Position numbers and translations under genes: made by a program. DNA of 64,000 nt. It comes from JAMIFV01 sp035906055 (lineage in GTDB: Bacteria > Pseudomonadota > Alphaproteobacteria > Rickettsiales > JABCZZ01). Below the pieces are notes generated by a model. The model ran no database searches. It saw only the letters and a program-made list of their open reading frames with translations, and was not told the origin of the DNA. This document shows positions 42,445 to 51,882 of the stretch, one piece after another (within the stretch, counting starts at the first letter, position 1; every line of letters starts with the position of its first letter). The stretch is from contig JAMIFV010000013.1 of assembly GCA_035906055.1 (NCBI GenBank), positions 1-64,000 on the forward strand, written 5' to 3'.

Positions 42445-44109
42445 CTATTTCACTAAAAATAAATCCACGCGGTCGGCGGCGGCACCTTCGCTCTTGTTGC
42501 CAAGGGCGCGTACGTTCACGCGCTCGATATCAATGCCTTTCGTCGTGGTGAGGTAGTTGCGCACCGCGATGCCGCGTGCCAGCGATACGCGCTTGGGATA
42601 GATGCCGTTTTCGTTCTTGCCGCCCGCATAGGAAAGAATATTCACGCGGGTTCCGGGCGACTGTTCAAGTTTGGCCGCTACCGTATCGAGCTGGCTGAAC
42701 AATGCCTGCGAAACATCGGTTTCGCTTTCGCTGAATATCAGGCGCATGTCGGGATCAGTGGAAGAACTGTCTTTCTTGCTCATTTGTTCCAGCAGCGCCT
42801 TATTGGCGGAGTCGGTTCTGGGAGCCGCGCTCAGCAGGTCTTCCTGCGTGCCGGATGGCAGCGAGGGAAGATCGCCCCTGGCATTGTCAGGCAGGGGTAT
42901 CAGATCGGGTATATCTGCCATTTTGTTCGGTTCTGCCAGTGCGCTGGAGTCATCGGGCAGTGTCAGGTCGGACTTCTGTGTCGCGGGCGGCGCAATCGCA
43001 TCACTCACCGGAGGCAGAGCCGGTTTTTCCGGCTCGGGCAGGCCTGAGGGAGCAGGTTCGGGAAGCGCCGGAGGCGTTGCGTCTATTGCCGACTCTGGCA
43101 GTTCCGGAGCGGTTTCAGGCTTCTTTTCTGTTGGCAGCGGGGCAGGAGTAAGCGTGGGCAGAGCCATCGGTGTACCAACGGCCATGGGGGCTTCAGGTTC
43201 CTTGGGAGCGGGTGGAATAGCGGCTGAGGCAGGCGCTGTTTCTGCCGGTTTGGTCGTGGTGCTACCGGATTTCAGGTTGGCGTCAGGCAACGGAGAACCC
43301 ATCAGGGTGGGGCGAGTCATTTCCGATACGGTCGGTGGGGTTGGCAGAGTGGCAGGCGCAACTTCAATCTTGGGAGCAGCAGGCGTGCCTGGCGGAAGCG
43401 TATGCGGAAGTTCGGGAGGGGTTGGCAGGTTGCCCGGAGCGGGCGCGGGCGTGGAAGGCTTGCCGCTGATGAAGTCCGAAAGCTGGTCGCCGAGGCCGGG
43501 CTTGGCAGGCTCTGCCGGTGCGGCGGAAGTGGCCGGTGCACCCGGAACAGGCAGCGGTGCGGTGGCTTCGGGTTTAGGCAGTTCCGGCGCTGTGGGAAGT
43601 GCCGGGACCTTGTCTGTAGGAACGGTTACGGGAGTGGGCAGCTCCCTGATGGGGTCAGCAGGCAAAACGTTCAATTCCGGCGGGGTGGGAGTGAGCTCAT
43701 TCGGCAGGTCTTTGATGGGAGGCAGCTCAGCGGGCATGGGAGGCACTACAACAGCAGGAGCAGGAGCGGGAACGGGCGTCTTGTGTTCGGTGTGGGGGAT
43801 TTCTTTCACGGGCGCCGGTTTGGTTTCCTTAACCGGAGCGGGTTTGGCAGGCTTGGTTTCTTTCTTGGGGATTGCAGGCTTTTTGGATTTTTCTACAGGT
43901 TTGCTTTCCGCTTTTTTGCTGGCGGGCGCTACGGGTTTTGCTTCTTCTTTTCTGGCAGGTGCCGCTGCGGGGGCGGGTTTGCTGCTTTTCTCAAGCACGT
44001 CGAGATTGATCTCGATGCTGGATGCGGCATTGGCCGGTGCGGAAACCCCGGCTATCAGTGCTGCAACGCATACGCTCGATATATATTTACGCAAAAAAGC
44101 AGTTTTCAT
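42445..44109 (-). CDS. Pro/Ala-rich exported protein with C-terminal OmpA-like domain
   Basis: The product has 554 residues from ATG 44109, with GGAGG 7 nt upstream. A signal peptide (1-28, ending ANA) is followed by a very long Pro/Ala/Lys-rich linker (about residues 40-400). The last 120 residues resemble an OmpA peptidoglycan-binding domain: LIFSESETDVSQALFSQLD, then YPKRVSLARGIAVRNYL and ERVNVRALGNK. The long linker could reach through the periplasm, as in TolA- or TonB-like proteins, with the OmpA domain gripping the wall. The anchor, if any, is not visible beyond the signal peptide. Confidence 0.78.
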   Translation of the reverse strand: MKTAFLRKYISSVCVAALIAGVSAPANAASSIEINLDVLEKSSKPAPAAAPARKEEAKPVAPASKKAESKPVEKSKKPAIPKKETKPAKPAPVKETKPAPVKEIPHTEHKTPVPAPAPAVVVPPMPAELPPIKDLPNELTPTPPELNVLPADPIRELPTPVTVPTDKVPALPTAPELPKPEATAPLPVPGAPATSAAPAEPAKPGLGDQLSDFISGKPSTPAPAPGNLPTPPELPHTLPPGTPAAPKIEVAPATLPTPPTVSEMTRPTLMGSPLPDANLKSGSTTTKPAETAPASAAIPPAPKEPEAPMAVGTPMALPTLTPAPLPTEKKPETAPELPESAIDATPPALPEPAPSGLPEPEKPALPPVSDAIAPPATQKSDLTLPDDSSALAEPNKMADIPDLIPLPDNARGDLPSLPSGTQEDLLSAAPRTDSANKALLEQMSKKDSSSTDPDMRLIFSESETDVSQALFSQLDTVAAKLEQSPGTRVNILSYAGGKNENGIYPKRVSLARGIAVRNYLTTTKGIDIERVNVRALGNKSEGAAADRVDLFLVK

Positions 44110-44189
44110 GTCAGAACCTCCATTATGGTGTATTAATTTATGTAGTAAACACCGCAAAGGCAAGGGGGAAGTGACGTGCCCGCAAAGGG

Positions 44190-44981
44190 TCAGACAGCGG
44201 TTGCGGCTGATACGATCTTTTCATGAATCAGTGCATTGCCTGCAATGAACAGTGGCTTCTCGCTATCGTTGCGCAGGAACGTGCGTCCACCCGCTTCGCG
44301 CACGAGCAGGGCACCGGCAGAAATGTCCCAGGACTTGAAATTGACATGGCAGGCGGCATCGTACCTGCCTGCTGCTAGATAGGCGAGATCAAGCGCGGTG
44401 GCGCCGCAGGCGCGCAGCGAATAAGGCTGCTGGCGCAATGTGGCGAAGATGTGGTCATGATAGGAGCCGCCTTTTACTGCCTGCGGCAGGAAGGTGGCGA
44501 TGAGGCAGGTATCGGGTTCGGCGCGGCTTGAAACCATCATGCGCTTATCGTCAAGCGTAGCGCCCTGATGCATTTCGGCGCAGAAGAGTTCATTGCGCAG
44601 GGGGTCGTAAATAACGGCGGCCTGTGTTTCAAAACCACCATCGCGCAGTTGCTTTTCGTAGCCGATGGAAATGCAGAAATACGGGATCGCATGAATGAAA
44701 TTATGCGTGCCGTCGATGGGGTCGATAACGAAGCGGTGCGTGGGGTCGCTGCCAGCGATTTCGCCGCTTTCTTCCATAACGAACCCGCAGGTGGGGCGCG
44801 CTTTGGAAAGTTCCTGATGCAGTATTTTCTCAGAACGCTTGTCGGCTGCGGTGGCGAAATCCGCCGTGCCCTTGCGCGATACCTGCAATTGTTCGATCTC
44901 GCCGAAATCGCGCACGACCGAACGCCCTGCCTTGAGGGCGGCGGCGGTCATTACAGTGAGTATCGCTGAACGTGGGGGCAT
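44190..44981 (-). CDS. inositol monophosphatase family protein
   Basis: The product has 263 residues. The metal-binding motifs are complete: E70/E71 in VMEESGE, D87-P-I-D90-G-T in the middle, and SWDISAGALLVREAGG near the C-terminus. Members dephosphorylate inositol monophosphates, fructose-1,6-bisphosphate, PAP or histidinol phosphate; the sequence does not decide which. It is encoded just after pgi on the same strand. Confidence 0.88.
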   Translation of the reverse strand: MPPRSAILTVMTAAALKAGRSVVRDFGEIEQLQVSRKGTADFATAADKRSEKILHQELSKARPTCGFVMEESGEIAGSDPTHRFVIDPIDGTHNFIHAIPYFCISIGYEKQLRDGGFETQAAVIYDPLRNELFCAEMHQGATLDDKRMMVSSRAEPDTCLIATFLPQAVKGGSYHDHIFATLRQQPYSLRACGATALDLAYLAAGRYDAACHVNFKSWDISAGALLVREAGGRTFLRNDSEKPLFIAGNALIHEKIVSAATAV

Positions 44982-45019
44982 GGGCAGGATGTAATGGAAC
45001 GTTACGTGTTTGTCAAAGA

Positions 45020-46303
45020 TTAAGCGGCTGTATTATTTTGCCCTTTTAGTGTGGCTACGGCAAGTTTCTTGCCGTCTTCCACGGCGGGCTGGTCAAACGG
45101 GTCAATCAGCATGAGCCTGCCGGTGAGAATAGTCTCCAGCACGAAATGCATGGTGAGTTCACCCAATGCCGTTTCATCAAGGTTTTTCAATGAGAAAACC
45201 CGTGCCGGGCACTGCTTGTTCGTCAATGTTTCCATGGTGGCAAGCTGGTGTGCGTCTATAAGGTCGCCCAGCGTATGTTTATGCAGATACGAGAGCGCCG
45301 GATCGTCGCCAAGCTCTATCACCGGGCCTTTATTGTGTTGCTCCAGCATCAGCAGCGTGAAGAATTTATCGCGCGGCCCGTCGAGGTATAATTGCAGCTG
45401 GCTGTGCTGGTCCACGGAACCCAGAGCAGGTGCCGGGGTGATGCCCTTGCCGCTTTTGCCAAGGCTTTCCGCCCATATCTGGCGGTGCCAGAGGGCAAAA
45501 TTCCACAGCCGGTCGCAATAGGGATACATGACGGAAATGCCTTTTCCCTGCTCGGCCATGGTATGGCAGAGCGCTGCGCCCTGCACGGCGGGTGCGTCGC
45601 CAGCCGCGCGCAGGAGCTGCCCGATCACACTGACCGCGCCTTTGCGTATGGCGCGGATATCCAGCCCGGCCACCGCTGCGGGCAACAACCCGACCAGCGT
45701 CAGCGCCGCATACCTGCCGCCGATATTGTTCTGATGCTCAAGCTGCCTGATGCCGTGCTTCACCGCAATGCGCGCCAGCGGGTTGTCCGTGCGCTCGGTG
45801 ATGACGATAAAATGTCCCGATGCTGTTTTTGCAGGCAGCGCCTTTTCGGCGGCGTCCCACAGGATGGCCATGTGCGCCAGCGTCTCGGCGGTGCCGCCGG
45901 ATTTGCTGATCATGATGAAGAGCGTGGAGCGGTAATCCAGCGACGCAGTCAGCTGTTCGATGGATGCGGGGTCGATATTGTCCACAAACAGCAGTTTCAC
46001 TTTGCCGCTTAAGCCGGTGACCGGATTGTAAGCCAGCGAGCAGAGCATCTTGCCGCTTAAGGACGAACCGCCCATGCCGCACACCACCACGGTGGAAAAA
46101 CGCGCGGTAATTTCCTTTGCGGTCTGCTCTATGAGCTCCAGATCGCTGTCATCAAGGCAGCGTTCCACTACCGGAAGTTTTTCCCCCGCGAGGGCAATGC
46201 CAGCCTCCACGGCGCGTTGCAGGGCGCGGCGGAATACGGGATCGCTTATGCCATTGTTCCCCGCTGCCTGGCTCATGGCGCGCGAGAAGTCCTGAATATA
46301 CAT
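45020..46303 (-). CDS. pgi: glucose-6-phosphate isomerase (SIS-type)
   Basis: The product has 427 residues, shorter than the roughly 550-residue E. coli enzyme but normal for this PGI branch. It has a double SIS fold: GGSSLSGKMLCSLAY, the phosphate loop ISKSGGTAETL, a conserved GGRYAALTLVGLLPAAVAGLD and the C-terminal DQHSQLQLYLDGPRDK. It interconverts glucose 6-phosphate and fructose 6-phosphate. A bifunctional phosphoglucose/phosphomannose isomerase is a possible alternative. It lies between the M16 peptidase cluster and the inositol phosphatase. Confidence 0.82.
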   Translation of the reverse strand: MYIQDFSRAMSQAAGNNGISDPVFRRALQRAVEAGIALAGEKLPVVERCLDDSDLELIEQTAKEITARFSTVVVCGMGGSSLSGKMLCSLAYNPVTGLSGKVKLLFVDNIDPASIEQLTASLDYRSTLFIMISKSGGTAETLAHMAILWDAAEKALPAKTASGHFIVITERTDNPLARIAVKHGIRQLEHQNNIGGRYAALTLVGLLPAAVAGLDIRAIRKGAVSVIGQLLRAAGDAPAVQGAALCHTMAEQGKGISVMYPYCDRLWNFALWHRQIWAESLGKSGKGITPAPALGSVDQHSQLQLYLDGPRDKFFTLLMLEQHNKGPVIELGDDPALSYLHKHTLGDLIDAHQLATMETLTNKQCPARVFSLKNLDETALGELTMHFVLETILTGRLMLIDPFDQPAVEDGKKLAVATLKGQNNTAA

Positions 46304-46337
46304 GGGCTGCCCAGATTAAAGCTAGTTGAGTTGGAGA

Positions 46338-47675
46338 CTATGGTGTCTTGGATTCTTTTGTATCGACATCAGCGGATTCTGGCGAACCTGCCATGACTAC
46401 GAGTGGTACACGCGACAGCAGATCTTTTGCAAGCATGTTTACCTCGCTCAGCGATACTTTTTCGATAAGTGATGCACGTTTGTCCATATAGTCGATGCCG
46501 AGGTCGTAATACTGAATGCCGATCAGCATGCCCGCCAGTTCGTTCTGCGTGTCGGAACCCAGCGGGAACGAGCCGATCAGGTAGCTTTTGGCGTTGCTCA
46601 GTTCCTGCTCGGTTATGCCGTTGCGCTGCGCTTCGTCCAGTATGGAGCGCACGAGCTTCATCGCTTCCAGCGCTTCCGAATTGCGCGTGGCGAACCCGAC
46701 GGAAAAATAGGCCGCATGGTCCATGATATCGATGCTCGTGCCGATATGGTAAACAAGGCCGCGCTTGTTGCGCACTTCGGAACCCAAACGCGAGGTGATG
46801 CTGTCGCCGCCCAGTATCTGGTTGAGTATCTGCAGCGCGGGGTAACGCGGGTCGGTTCGTTTTACGCCCTGCAGGCTTGCGATGACCACGCTCTGCGGTA
46901 CATTCATTTTTACGATGGCGGGCGCTTCCGCACCTTCCGGCATGGTAAGGTCGGCGAGGTCATTTCCCTGCCTGGCCTGCGCGGTATATTCAGGCAGTTC
47001 CCAGTCCTTCACTTCGTCCTCGGTGATGTCGCCCACTACGGAGATGATGGGCTTTGCCCCGGCAAAGTAATGGCTGCGTGCGAATGCGCGCATGTCTTCA
47101 GCGGTGACGGATTTTACCGATTCAATCGTGCCGCGGCGCGGCAGGGCATACGCATGACTGGGGAATGCAAGTTCCTTCCAGCGTCGCGAGGCCATATACA
47201 TGGGCTCTTCTTCGAGATGGGTGAGGTCGCTGACGATGCTGGCGCGGATGCGTTCGACCGCTTCCGCGTCAAAGCGCGGCCTGGTCAGGGCGGCCAGCAG
47301 CAGGTCGATCGCATCGTCTTTGTGTTCTGAAAGCGTCTGCACGGTGACGGTGGTCATGTCCATGCCGGTATCGGCACCAAAACGTATGGCTTTATCTTCC
47401 AGCGCCTGACGGAATGCCAGCGCATTCAGGTTGCCGGCACCTTCATCGAGCATCTGCGAGAGGAAAGAGGACAGACCGGATTTTCCCGCCGGGTCCTGCG
47501 CCGCACCGCTTTTGGGGAAAGCGATCTTGATGGTGACAACCGGCAGCGTGTGGTCTTCCACCAGCCACACCGTGTTGCCCGACGATGTTTCAACCGGTTT
47601 GATTTTAGCGGAAGCTTCCGCGTTCACGCTGATAGCCACTACACTTAAGCATACCAGAAGGAATCTGCGTATCAT
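46338..47675 (-). CDS. M16 peptidase family protein, probable inactive partner subunit
   Basis: The product has 445 residues with a signal peptide. It has the two-domain M16 fold, but the zinc motif HxxEH is absent: the corresponding stretch reads LSSFLSQMLDEG. The C-terminal R/Y substrate-binding block is kept (NKRGLVYHIGTS). This is the pattern of the non-catalytic partner in two-chain M16B proteases, such as the mitochondrial processing peptidase alpha chain. It overlaps the active M16 gene by 4 nt. Confidence 0.88.
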   Translation of the reverse strand: MIRRFLLVCLSVVAISVNAEASAKIKPVETSSGNTVWLVEDHTLPVVTIKIAFPKSGAAQDPAGKSGLSSFLSQMLDEGAGNLNALAFRQALEDKAIRFGADTGMDMTTVTVQTLSEHKDDAIDLLLAALTRPRFDAEAVERIRASIVSDLTHLEEEPMYMASRRWKELAFPSHAYALPRRGTIESVKSVTAEDMRAFARSHYFAGAKPIISVVGDITEDEVKDWELPEYTAQARQGNDLADLTMPEGAEAPAIVKMNVPQSVVIASLQGVKRTDPRYPALQILNQILGGDSITSRLGSEVRNKRGLVYHIGTSIDIMDHAAYFSVGFATRNSEALEAMKLVRSILDEAQRNGITEQELSNAKSYLIGSFPLGSDTQNELAGMLIGIQYYDLGIDYMDKRASLIEKVSLSEVNMLAKDLLSRVPLVVMAGSPESADVDTKESKTP

Positions 47676-49078
47676 TTTTCCTCTCCCTTCGCGGTCTTTT
47701 TGGCGGGGATGAGATAGCCCGTTACCGAGTTATTGCGTTCAAACAGGGCAGGCATGCTCTGCATTACCTCGTCCGTGCTCACGCGGTCAACCAGTGCGGG
47801 CCATTCGAGAAAGTAGGATGTGGGAAGCCCCTGTGCGATGAGCGTGCCCAGCATGCGCGCCATGCCTTCCACGCCGTCACGCGCATAGATAGTTTCGGCT
47901 TTCAGCAGGGTCTTGGCGCGCGCCAGTTCCGCATCGGTGATTTTAGTATTGGCGAACTCTTCCAGTTCCCTGTCGATGGCGGCTTCGAGCTGAGCAAGCG
48001 TAACGCCGGGGGCGGGGCGTGCATCAATGGACACTTCGCCCGGCCCGATGGCGAACCCGTCATAACCCACATTCACAGCAGTGGCGAGTTTCTGCTTCAC
48101 CACCAGCGACTGGTACAGGCGTGAGGATGAACCGCCGCCCAGCACCTGCGCGAGGATGAAGCCGGGAAGCACTTTCTTTTTTTCTTCTTCCGGGCTGTTA
48201 TTGCTTGGGGCGGTGTAATAGCGGCTGAACTCAGGCTCGCGCACATTCTCGTGGCGCAGTTCGGTGTGGCGGGGGCCGCGCTGCGGCGGTTCATGGTTCC
48301 ATATGCGTTTTGCAGCGGTGCCTGCGGGCAGTCCGCCGTAATATTGCTCGGCGAGTGTTTCAAGTTCCGCGCGGGAGATATCGCCGGAGACAACCAGCAC
48401 GGCGTTGGCGGGGTGATAGAACTCCTTGTGGAATGCCAGCACGTCGGCGCGTGAGAGCGCCTGCATCTCGTGCATCCAGCCGATATTGGGCGTGCCGTAA
48501 GGATGGTTGCGGAACAAAAGCGCCTGCATTTCTTCCGCCAGCAGTGCGGAAGGCTGGTTCTCGATCACGCTGCGGCGCTCTTCGATGATCACCTCACGTT
48601 CCTTGGTGAAGTTCTCCATCGTTGGCGCCAGATGCAGCATGCGGTCCGCTTCCATCTGCATGACCATGGGCAGGTGTTCGCGCGCAATGGTGACGTAATA
48701 CGCGGTGTAGTCATGCCCGGTGAAGGCGTTGGCACGGCCGCCGCGGTCGGACACGGCTTTGAGGAAATCGCCGCTGTTGGTGGTTTCCGTACCCTGGAAC
48801 ATCATATGCTCGTTGTAATGGGCGAGGCCTGAACGGCCGGGATAATCGTCCCCCGAGCCCACCTTATACCACAGCATATGCGTGACAGCGGGCACGTTAT
48901 GATTGGCGAACAAAACCACGTCCATGCCGTTGCGCAGCTGGAAAGTCTCGATCTCGGGCTTATACAGCGCGGAGAGCTGCTGGTTGCGCGCAGAAGGCGA
49001 CAACAGCACGATCGCCACCGCCGCAATCGTGGCGATGACAATGACGATTTTACATAATGCGGCTTTAGAAGAGGTCAC
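47672..49078 (-). CDS. M16 zinc peptidase, catalytic subunit
   Basis: The product has 468 residues. After an N-terminal membrane anchor or signal (IVIVIATIAAVAIVLL) comes the inverted zinc motif HxxEH in HYNEHMMFQ, with the third ligand in the EREVIIEERRS helix about 76 residues later. It is a PqqL/processing-peptidase-like enzyme exposed to the periplasm and pairs with the product of the next gene. Gene order lspA–DUF3035–M16–M16 is common in Alphaproteobacteria. Confidence 0.92.
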   Translation of the reverse strand: MTSSKAALCKIVIVIATIAAVAIVLLSPSARNQQLSALYKPEIETFQLRNGMDVVLFANHNVPAVTHMLWYKVGSGDDYPGRSGLAHYNEHMMFQGTETTNSGDFLKAVSDRGGRANAFTGHDYTAYYVTIAREHLPMVMQMEADRMLHLAPTMENFTKEREVIIEERRSVIENQPSALLAEEMQALLFRNHPYGTPNIGWMHEMQALSRADVLAFHKEFYHPANAVLVVSGDISRAELETLAEQYYGGLPAGTAAKRIWNHEPPQRGPRHTELRHENVREPEFSRYYTAPSNNSPEEEKKKVLPGFILAQVLGGGSSSRLYQSLVVKQKLATAVNVGYDGFAIGPGEVSIDARPAPGVTLAQLEAAIDRELEEFANTKITDAELARAKTLLKAETIYARDGVEGMARMLGTLIAQGLPTSYFLEWPALVDRVSTDEVMQSMPALFERNNSVTGYLIPAKKTAKGEEK

Positions 49079-49658
49079 CTATCGTCCCCAGAATGCCTTT
49101 GTTTTTCGGTTTGATCACGGCGGATTCCCCTTCCGCAGGGGATTTGTTCTCCGCCTTGTTCTGCTTGATGCGTTCGGCTTCCCTGGCGGCATCCACCGTG
49201 GGTTCGGTGTCGGTGGTGCCGCTGATGAGGTAGTTGTCATCCTTCACTACGAGGCCGTTCTCGGCGTCCTGTGTGATGCTTTTGCGAACATCGGGATTGG
49301 CATTGGCCGCGCCCGCCTTCTGCAGGAACTGGGCATCGGCACTGGTTTGCAGGCTACCGGAGGTCACTTTGCCGACCGATGTATCCACTTTCAGGCTGTC
49401 AGGATTGGTTTGCGCCGTGCCCAGCACTGTGCTGCGCGCCTGCTGGTTGGCAGGCACTGCCGTGGGAGCATCGGTTTCGCTGCCCGGTGCGCGCAGGCTG
49501 AATTCGGGTGGAACGGTAAGGGCGGGGCGCGCATAGACCCTGAATTCGTCAGGAGCCTTGCGGTTGAGACCAAGGGTTTCACGGACGCTCTTGGCTGAGC
49601 CGCACGAGATCAGCAAAGCGGAAACTACACTGATTGCCAGCACGTTACGTAGGTACAT
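49065..49658 (-). CDS. DUF3035 lipoprotein
   Basis: The product has 197 residues. The lipobox LISC gives a lipidated cysteine at C19 (LLISCGSAK). The opening of the mature part, RETLGLNRKAPDEFRVYARPALTVPPEFSLR, is the DUF3035 signature. The rest is low-complexity and probably disordered. The function is unknown. It overlaps lspA and the M16 gene by 14 nt each, so the four genes are probably one transcript. Confidence 0.85.
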   Translation of the reverse strand: MYLRNVLAISVVSALLISCGSAKSVRETLGLNRKAPDEFRVYARPALTVPPEFSLRAPGSETDAPTAVPANQQARSTVLGTAQTNPDSLKVDTSVGKVTSGSLQTSADAQFLQKAGAANANPDVRKSITQDAENGLVVKDDNYLISGTTDTEPTVDAAREAERIKQNKAENKSPAEGESAVIKPKNKGILGTIGDLF

Positions 49659-50187
49659 GGTCTTGGTTCTCCACGGTTTTTGGTTCTTGGGTCGGTTCGG
49701 CAGCCTCAGAAGGAGGGCACACTATACTGCCGATTATCAGGATAACAACCCCCACAAATATGGTACTGTCGGCAAGGTTGAAAGCGGGCCAGTGATATCC
49801 CGCGATATGGAAATCAAGAAAATCCACCACCGCGCCATGCACGGCGCGATCCATGATATTGCCGATGGCGCCGCCGATGACACAGCCGAGCGCCAGAATG
49901 GTGGAACGTTCCTGCGCGCGCAGCAGCCATACGAGCATGAACAGGGAAATACAGGAGGTTAAGCCGATGAGCACCAGCGGCATCCATTCTTCCATGCTGT
50001 GGAGCATGCCGAAGCTCACACCCCGGTTCCAGGTGAGGACAATATTAAAAAATGAAGTAATTTCAACAGGCAGAATCGCGTTATCGTGCATCTGCAGGAT
50101 GTAGTTTTTGCTCCACTGGTCAAGCAGGATGATCTCCGATGCTATCAGCAGACTCAGGAAACGGGTAAAGGTCAGGGAGCGTGGCAT
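49645..50187 (-). CDS. lspA: lipoprotein signal peptidase (signal peptidase II)
   Basis: The product has 180 residues with four membrane spans. The catalytic aspartates are in GNIMDR and FNLADS; the NRGVSFGM block is also conserved. It removes signal peptides from prolipoproteins, including several encoded in this window (DUF3035, DUF3576 and LptE). It is the first gene of the cluster and diverges from atpC. Confidence 0.95.
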   Translation of the reverse strand: MPRSLTFTRFLSLLIASEIILLDQWSKNYILQMHDNAILPVEITSFFNIVLTWNRGVSFGMLHSMEEWMPLVLIGLTSCISLFMLVWLLRAQERSTILALGCVIGGAIGNIMDRAVHGAVVDFLDFHIAGYHWPAFNLADSTIFVGVVILIIGSIVCPPSEAAEPTQEPKTVENQDHVPT

Positions 50188-50247
50188 AGCTCTGCATTAC
50201 AAAACACGGTTGCCAAAGCCAAGCAGTTTATTTATAAGGCCAGCATT

Positions 50248-50646
50248 ATGGATAGTTTGACATTCGATCTCGTTACCCCGCAGGCAACCTTTTTCTCCGG
50301 TCAGGTGAATATGGTGGAAGCGCCCGGCACCCTTGGTGATTTCGGCGTACTGCCGGGTCACATGCCTTTCATTTCCACGTTGCGCGCAGGCATCGTCACC
50401 ATTCACGACGCCCGCAACAACCAGTCCAAGCTTTTTGTGGCCGGTGGCATTGCCGAAGTGAATGCGAAGTCCTGCACCATTCTTGCTGAACAGGTCGTAG
50501 ACCTCGCCACTTTCTCCCGCACCGATGCGGAAGGCAGGCTTGCCAAGGCGAAAGAAGCGGCGAACACTGCGTTCGACGATAACGCCAAGGTGGTGGCTGC
50601 ACACGAAATCGAAGTGGCCGAAGCTTTATTGCTCGCAATAAATTAA
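50248..50646 (+). CDS. atpC: ATP synthase F1 epsilon subunit
   Basis: The product has 132 residues from ATG 50248, with AAGG 9 nt upstream. The beta-sandwich domain is clear: FDLVTPQATFFSGQVNMVEAPGTLGDFGVLPGHMPFIS, followed by LFVAGGIAEV. A short helical C-terminal domain follows. It inhibits and couples the F1 rotor. Normally it follows atpD; here it stands alone, with lspA upstream on the other strand and a repeat downstream. Confidence 0.93.
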   Translation: MDSLTFDLVTPQATFFSGQVNMVEAPGTLGDFGVLPGHMPFISTLRAGIVTIHDARNNQSKLFVAGGIAEVNAKSCTILAEQVVDLATFSRTDAEGRLAKAKEAANTAFDDNAKVVAAHEIEVAEALLLAIN

Positions 50647-50862
50647 AAGGGGCGTCCCGCCCCCACTCGTGCATCCGCACTCGTTCCCCCTCTAAAGGGG
50701 TCGTCGTGAAGGACTCCTGCGCGCATACGGCATCGGCTTCTATTCCAGTGCATTGCAATTGGCGTGGAGGCGCGAAGCGACGATGACGCAGGGGAATTTA
50801 TGCGGAGCATAAATGGGGGCATAATTAAAGAAATGGGGGCAGCGTGCCCCCCGTAAAAAATA
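50647..50862. repeat. family A palindromic repeat with an embedded GGCATAATTAAAG block
   Basis: It starts one base after the atpC stop. The inner blocks GTCGTCGTGAAGGACTCCTG, GCGCATACGGCATCGGCTTC and CGCAGGGGAATTTATGCGGA match 21354-21530. GGGCATAATTAAAGAAATGG (50814-50842) also matches the short repeat at 176-207 and 13729-13757. It ends with GGGGGCAGCGTGCCCCCC. Confidence 0.8.
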
Positions 50863-50865
50863 TTT

Positions 50866-51882
50866 TTACGCCACCATGCGCGCCGTGTGCTGTACGGCGT
50901 GGCTGATGACCAGCGCAGGCGGCGCGGTGCTGGATTTCAGCTCGCGTTCGATACGCAGCAGGGCATCCAGCGCCCTGGCGAGCGAGCGCGGCTGCCAGAG
51001 CGACAAGGCACGTTTCATCTTTGGCACGTATTTAAAGAACACCATAGGACGCAGGCTAGATACTGCCTGATCGAGCGGCATGCCGCCCGCCATATTGGCG
51101 CGCGCAAGATCCATGCGCTGGAAATGCCTGAGCAGTGAGCGGATAATGGCTACGGGCTGAGTGCCTTCATGCAGCATGTGCGCCAGAAGCTTCTGCGCCT
51201 GCATCAACTCACCGCAAGCCACAAAGTAGCAGATATCGTCCATCGTTTCGGAGGCGTTATAATCGGTAAGCAGCAACGCATGCTGCAATGTCACTTCTTT
51301 TTCGTCGCCCATATAGATGGCAATTTTGGCGAGCTCGTTATGCGTGACGCCGCGGTCATTGCCGAGATTACCCGCGAGGTAACGCATGGCATCGGGCGCG
51401 ATGCCGAGGCCATAGCCCTGCAATGTGGTGCGTATCACTTCGTCCAGCGTGCGGCCCTCGTCGCGGTAGCAGGGCAGTGCTGCCAGCGCGTCGGTGCGCT
51501 CGAACAGCCCGCGCAGCGATGACGTGCCGGAGAGTTCATCCGCTTCCACGATGAGGTAAGCGGAGAGGTTTTTGCTCTCCATGGCATCGTTGATGATGGG
51601 GGTAAGCTTGTCGGTGCCGTCCTGCACGATCACCACGCGCTGCCCGCCCATGAGGCCGAGGGCGCAGAGTTCGTCCATCAGCAGCGCCGGGTCTTCCTTC
51701 AACCTGTCGGCGGAAAGCTCAATGCGGTTGAGGGGATCGGATTTCGGCCCCAGCATATGCGCGGTAATATGCTTGCTGCGCTCGCGCACGAGGCCGCTGT
51801 CAGGCCCGTACAGCAGCGTGGCTTTGGTCTTCTGGCCGGGATTCTTAAGAAAAAGCTCAATATCCTTAGTGGTCAGCTTCAT
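50866..51882 (-). CDS. holA: DNA polymerase III delta subunit
   Basis: The product has 338 residues. The HolA pattern begins with LLYGPDSGLVRERSKHI and includes LSADRLKEDPALLMDEL, a DELSGTSSLRGLFE block and the C-terminal RHFQRMDLARANM collar helices. Delta opens the beta clamp in the clamp loader. Its start overlaps the end of lptE as ATGA, within the usual leuS–lptE–holA order. Confidence 0.92.
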   Translation of the reverse strand: MKLTTKDIELFLKNPGQKTKATLLYGPDSGLVRERSKHITAHMLGPKSDPLNRIELSADRLKEDPALLMDELCALGLMGGQRVVIVQDGTDKLTPIINDAMESKNLSAYLIVEADELSGTSSLRGLFERTDALAALPCYRDEGRTLDEVIRTTLQGYGLGIAPDAMRYLAGNLGNDRGVTHNELAKIAIYMGDEKEVTLQHALLLTDYNASETMDDICYFVACGELMQAQKLLAHMLHEGTQPVAIIRSLLRHFQRMDLARANMAGGMPLDQAVSSLRPMVFFKYVPKMKRALSLWQPRSLARALDALLRIERELKSSTAPPALVISHAVQHTARMVA

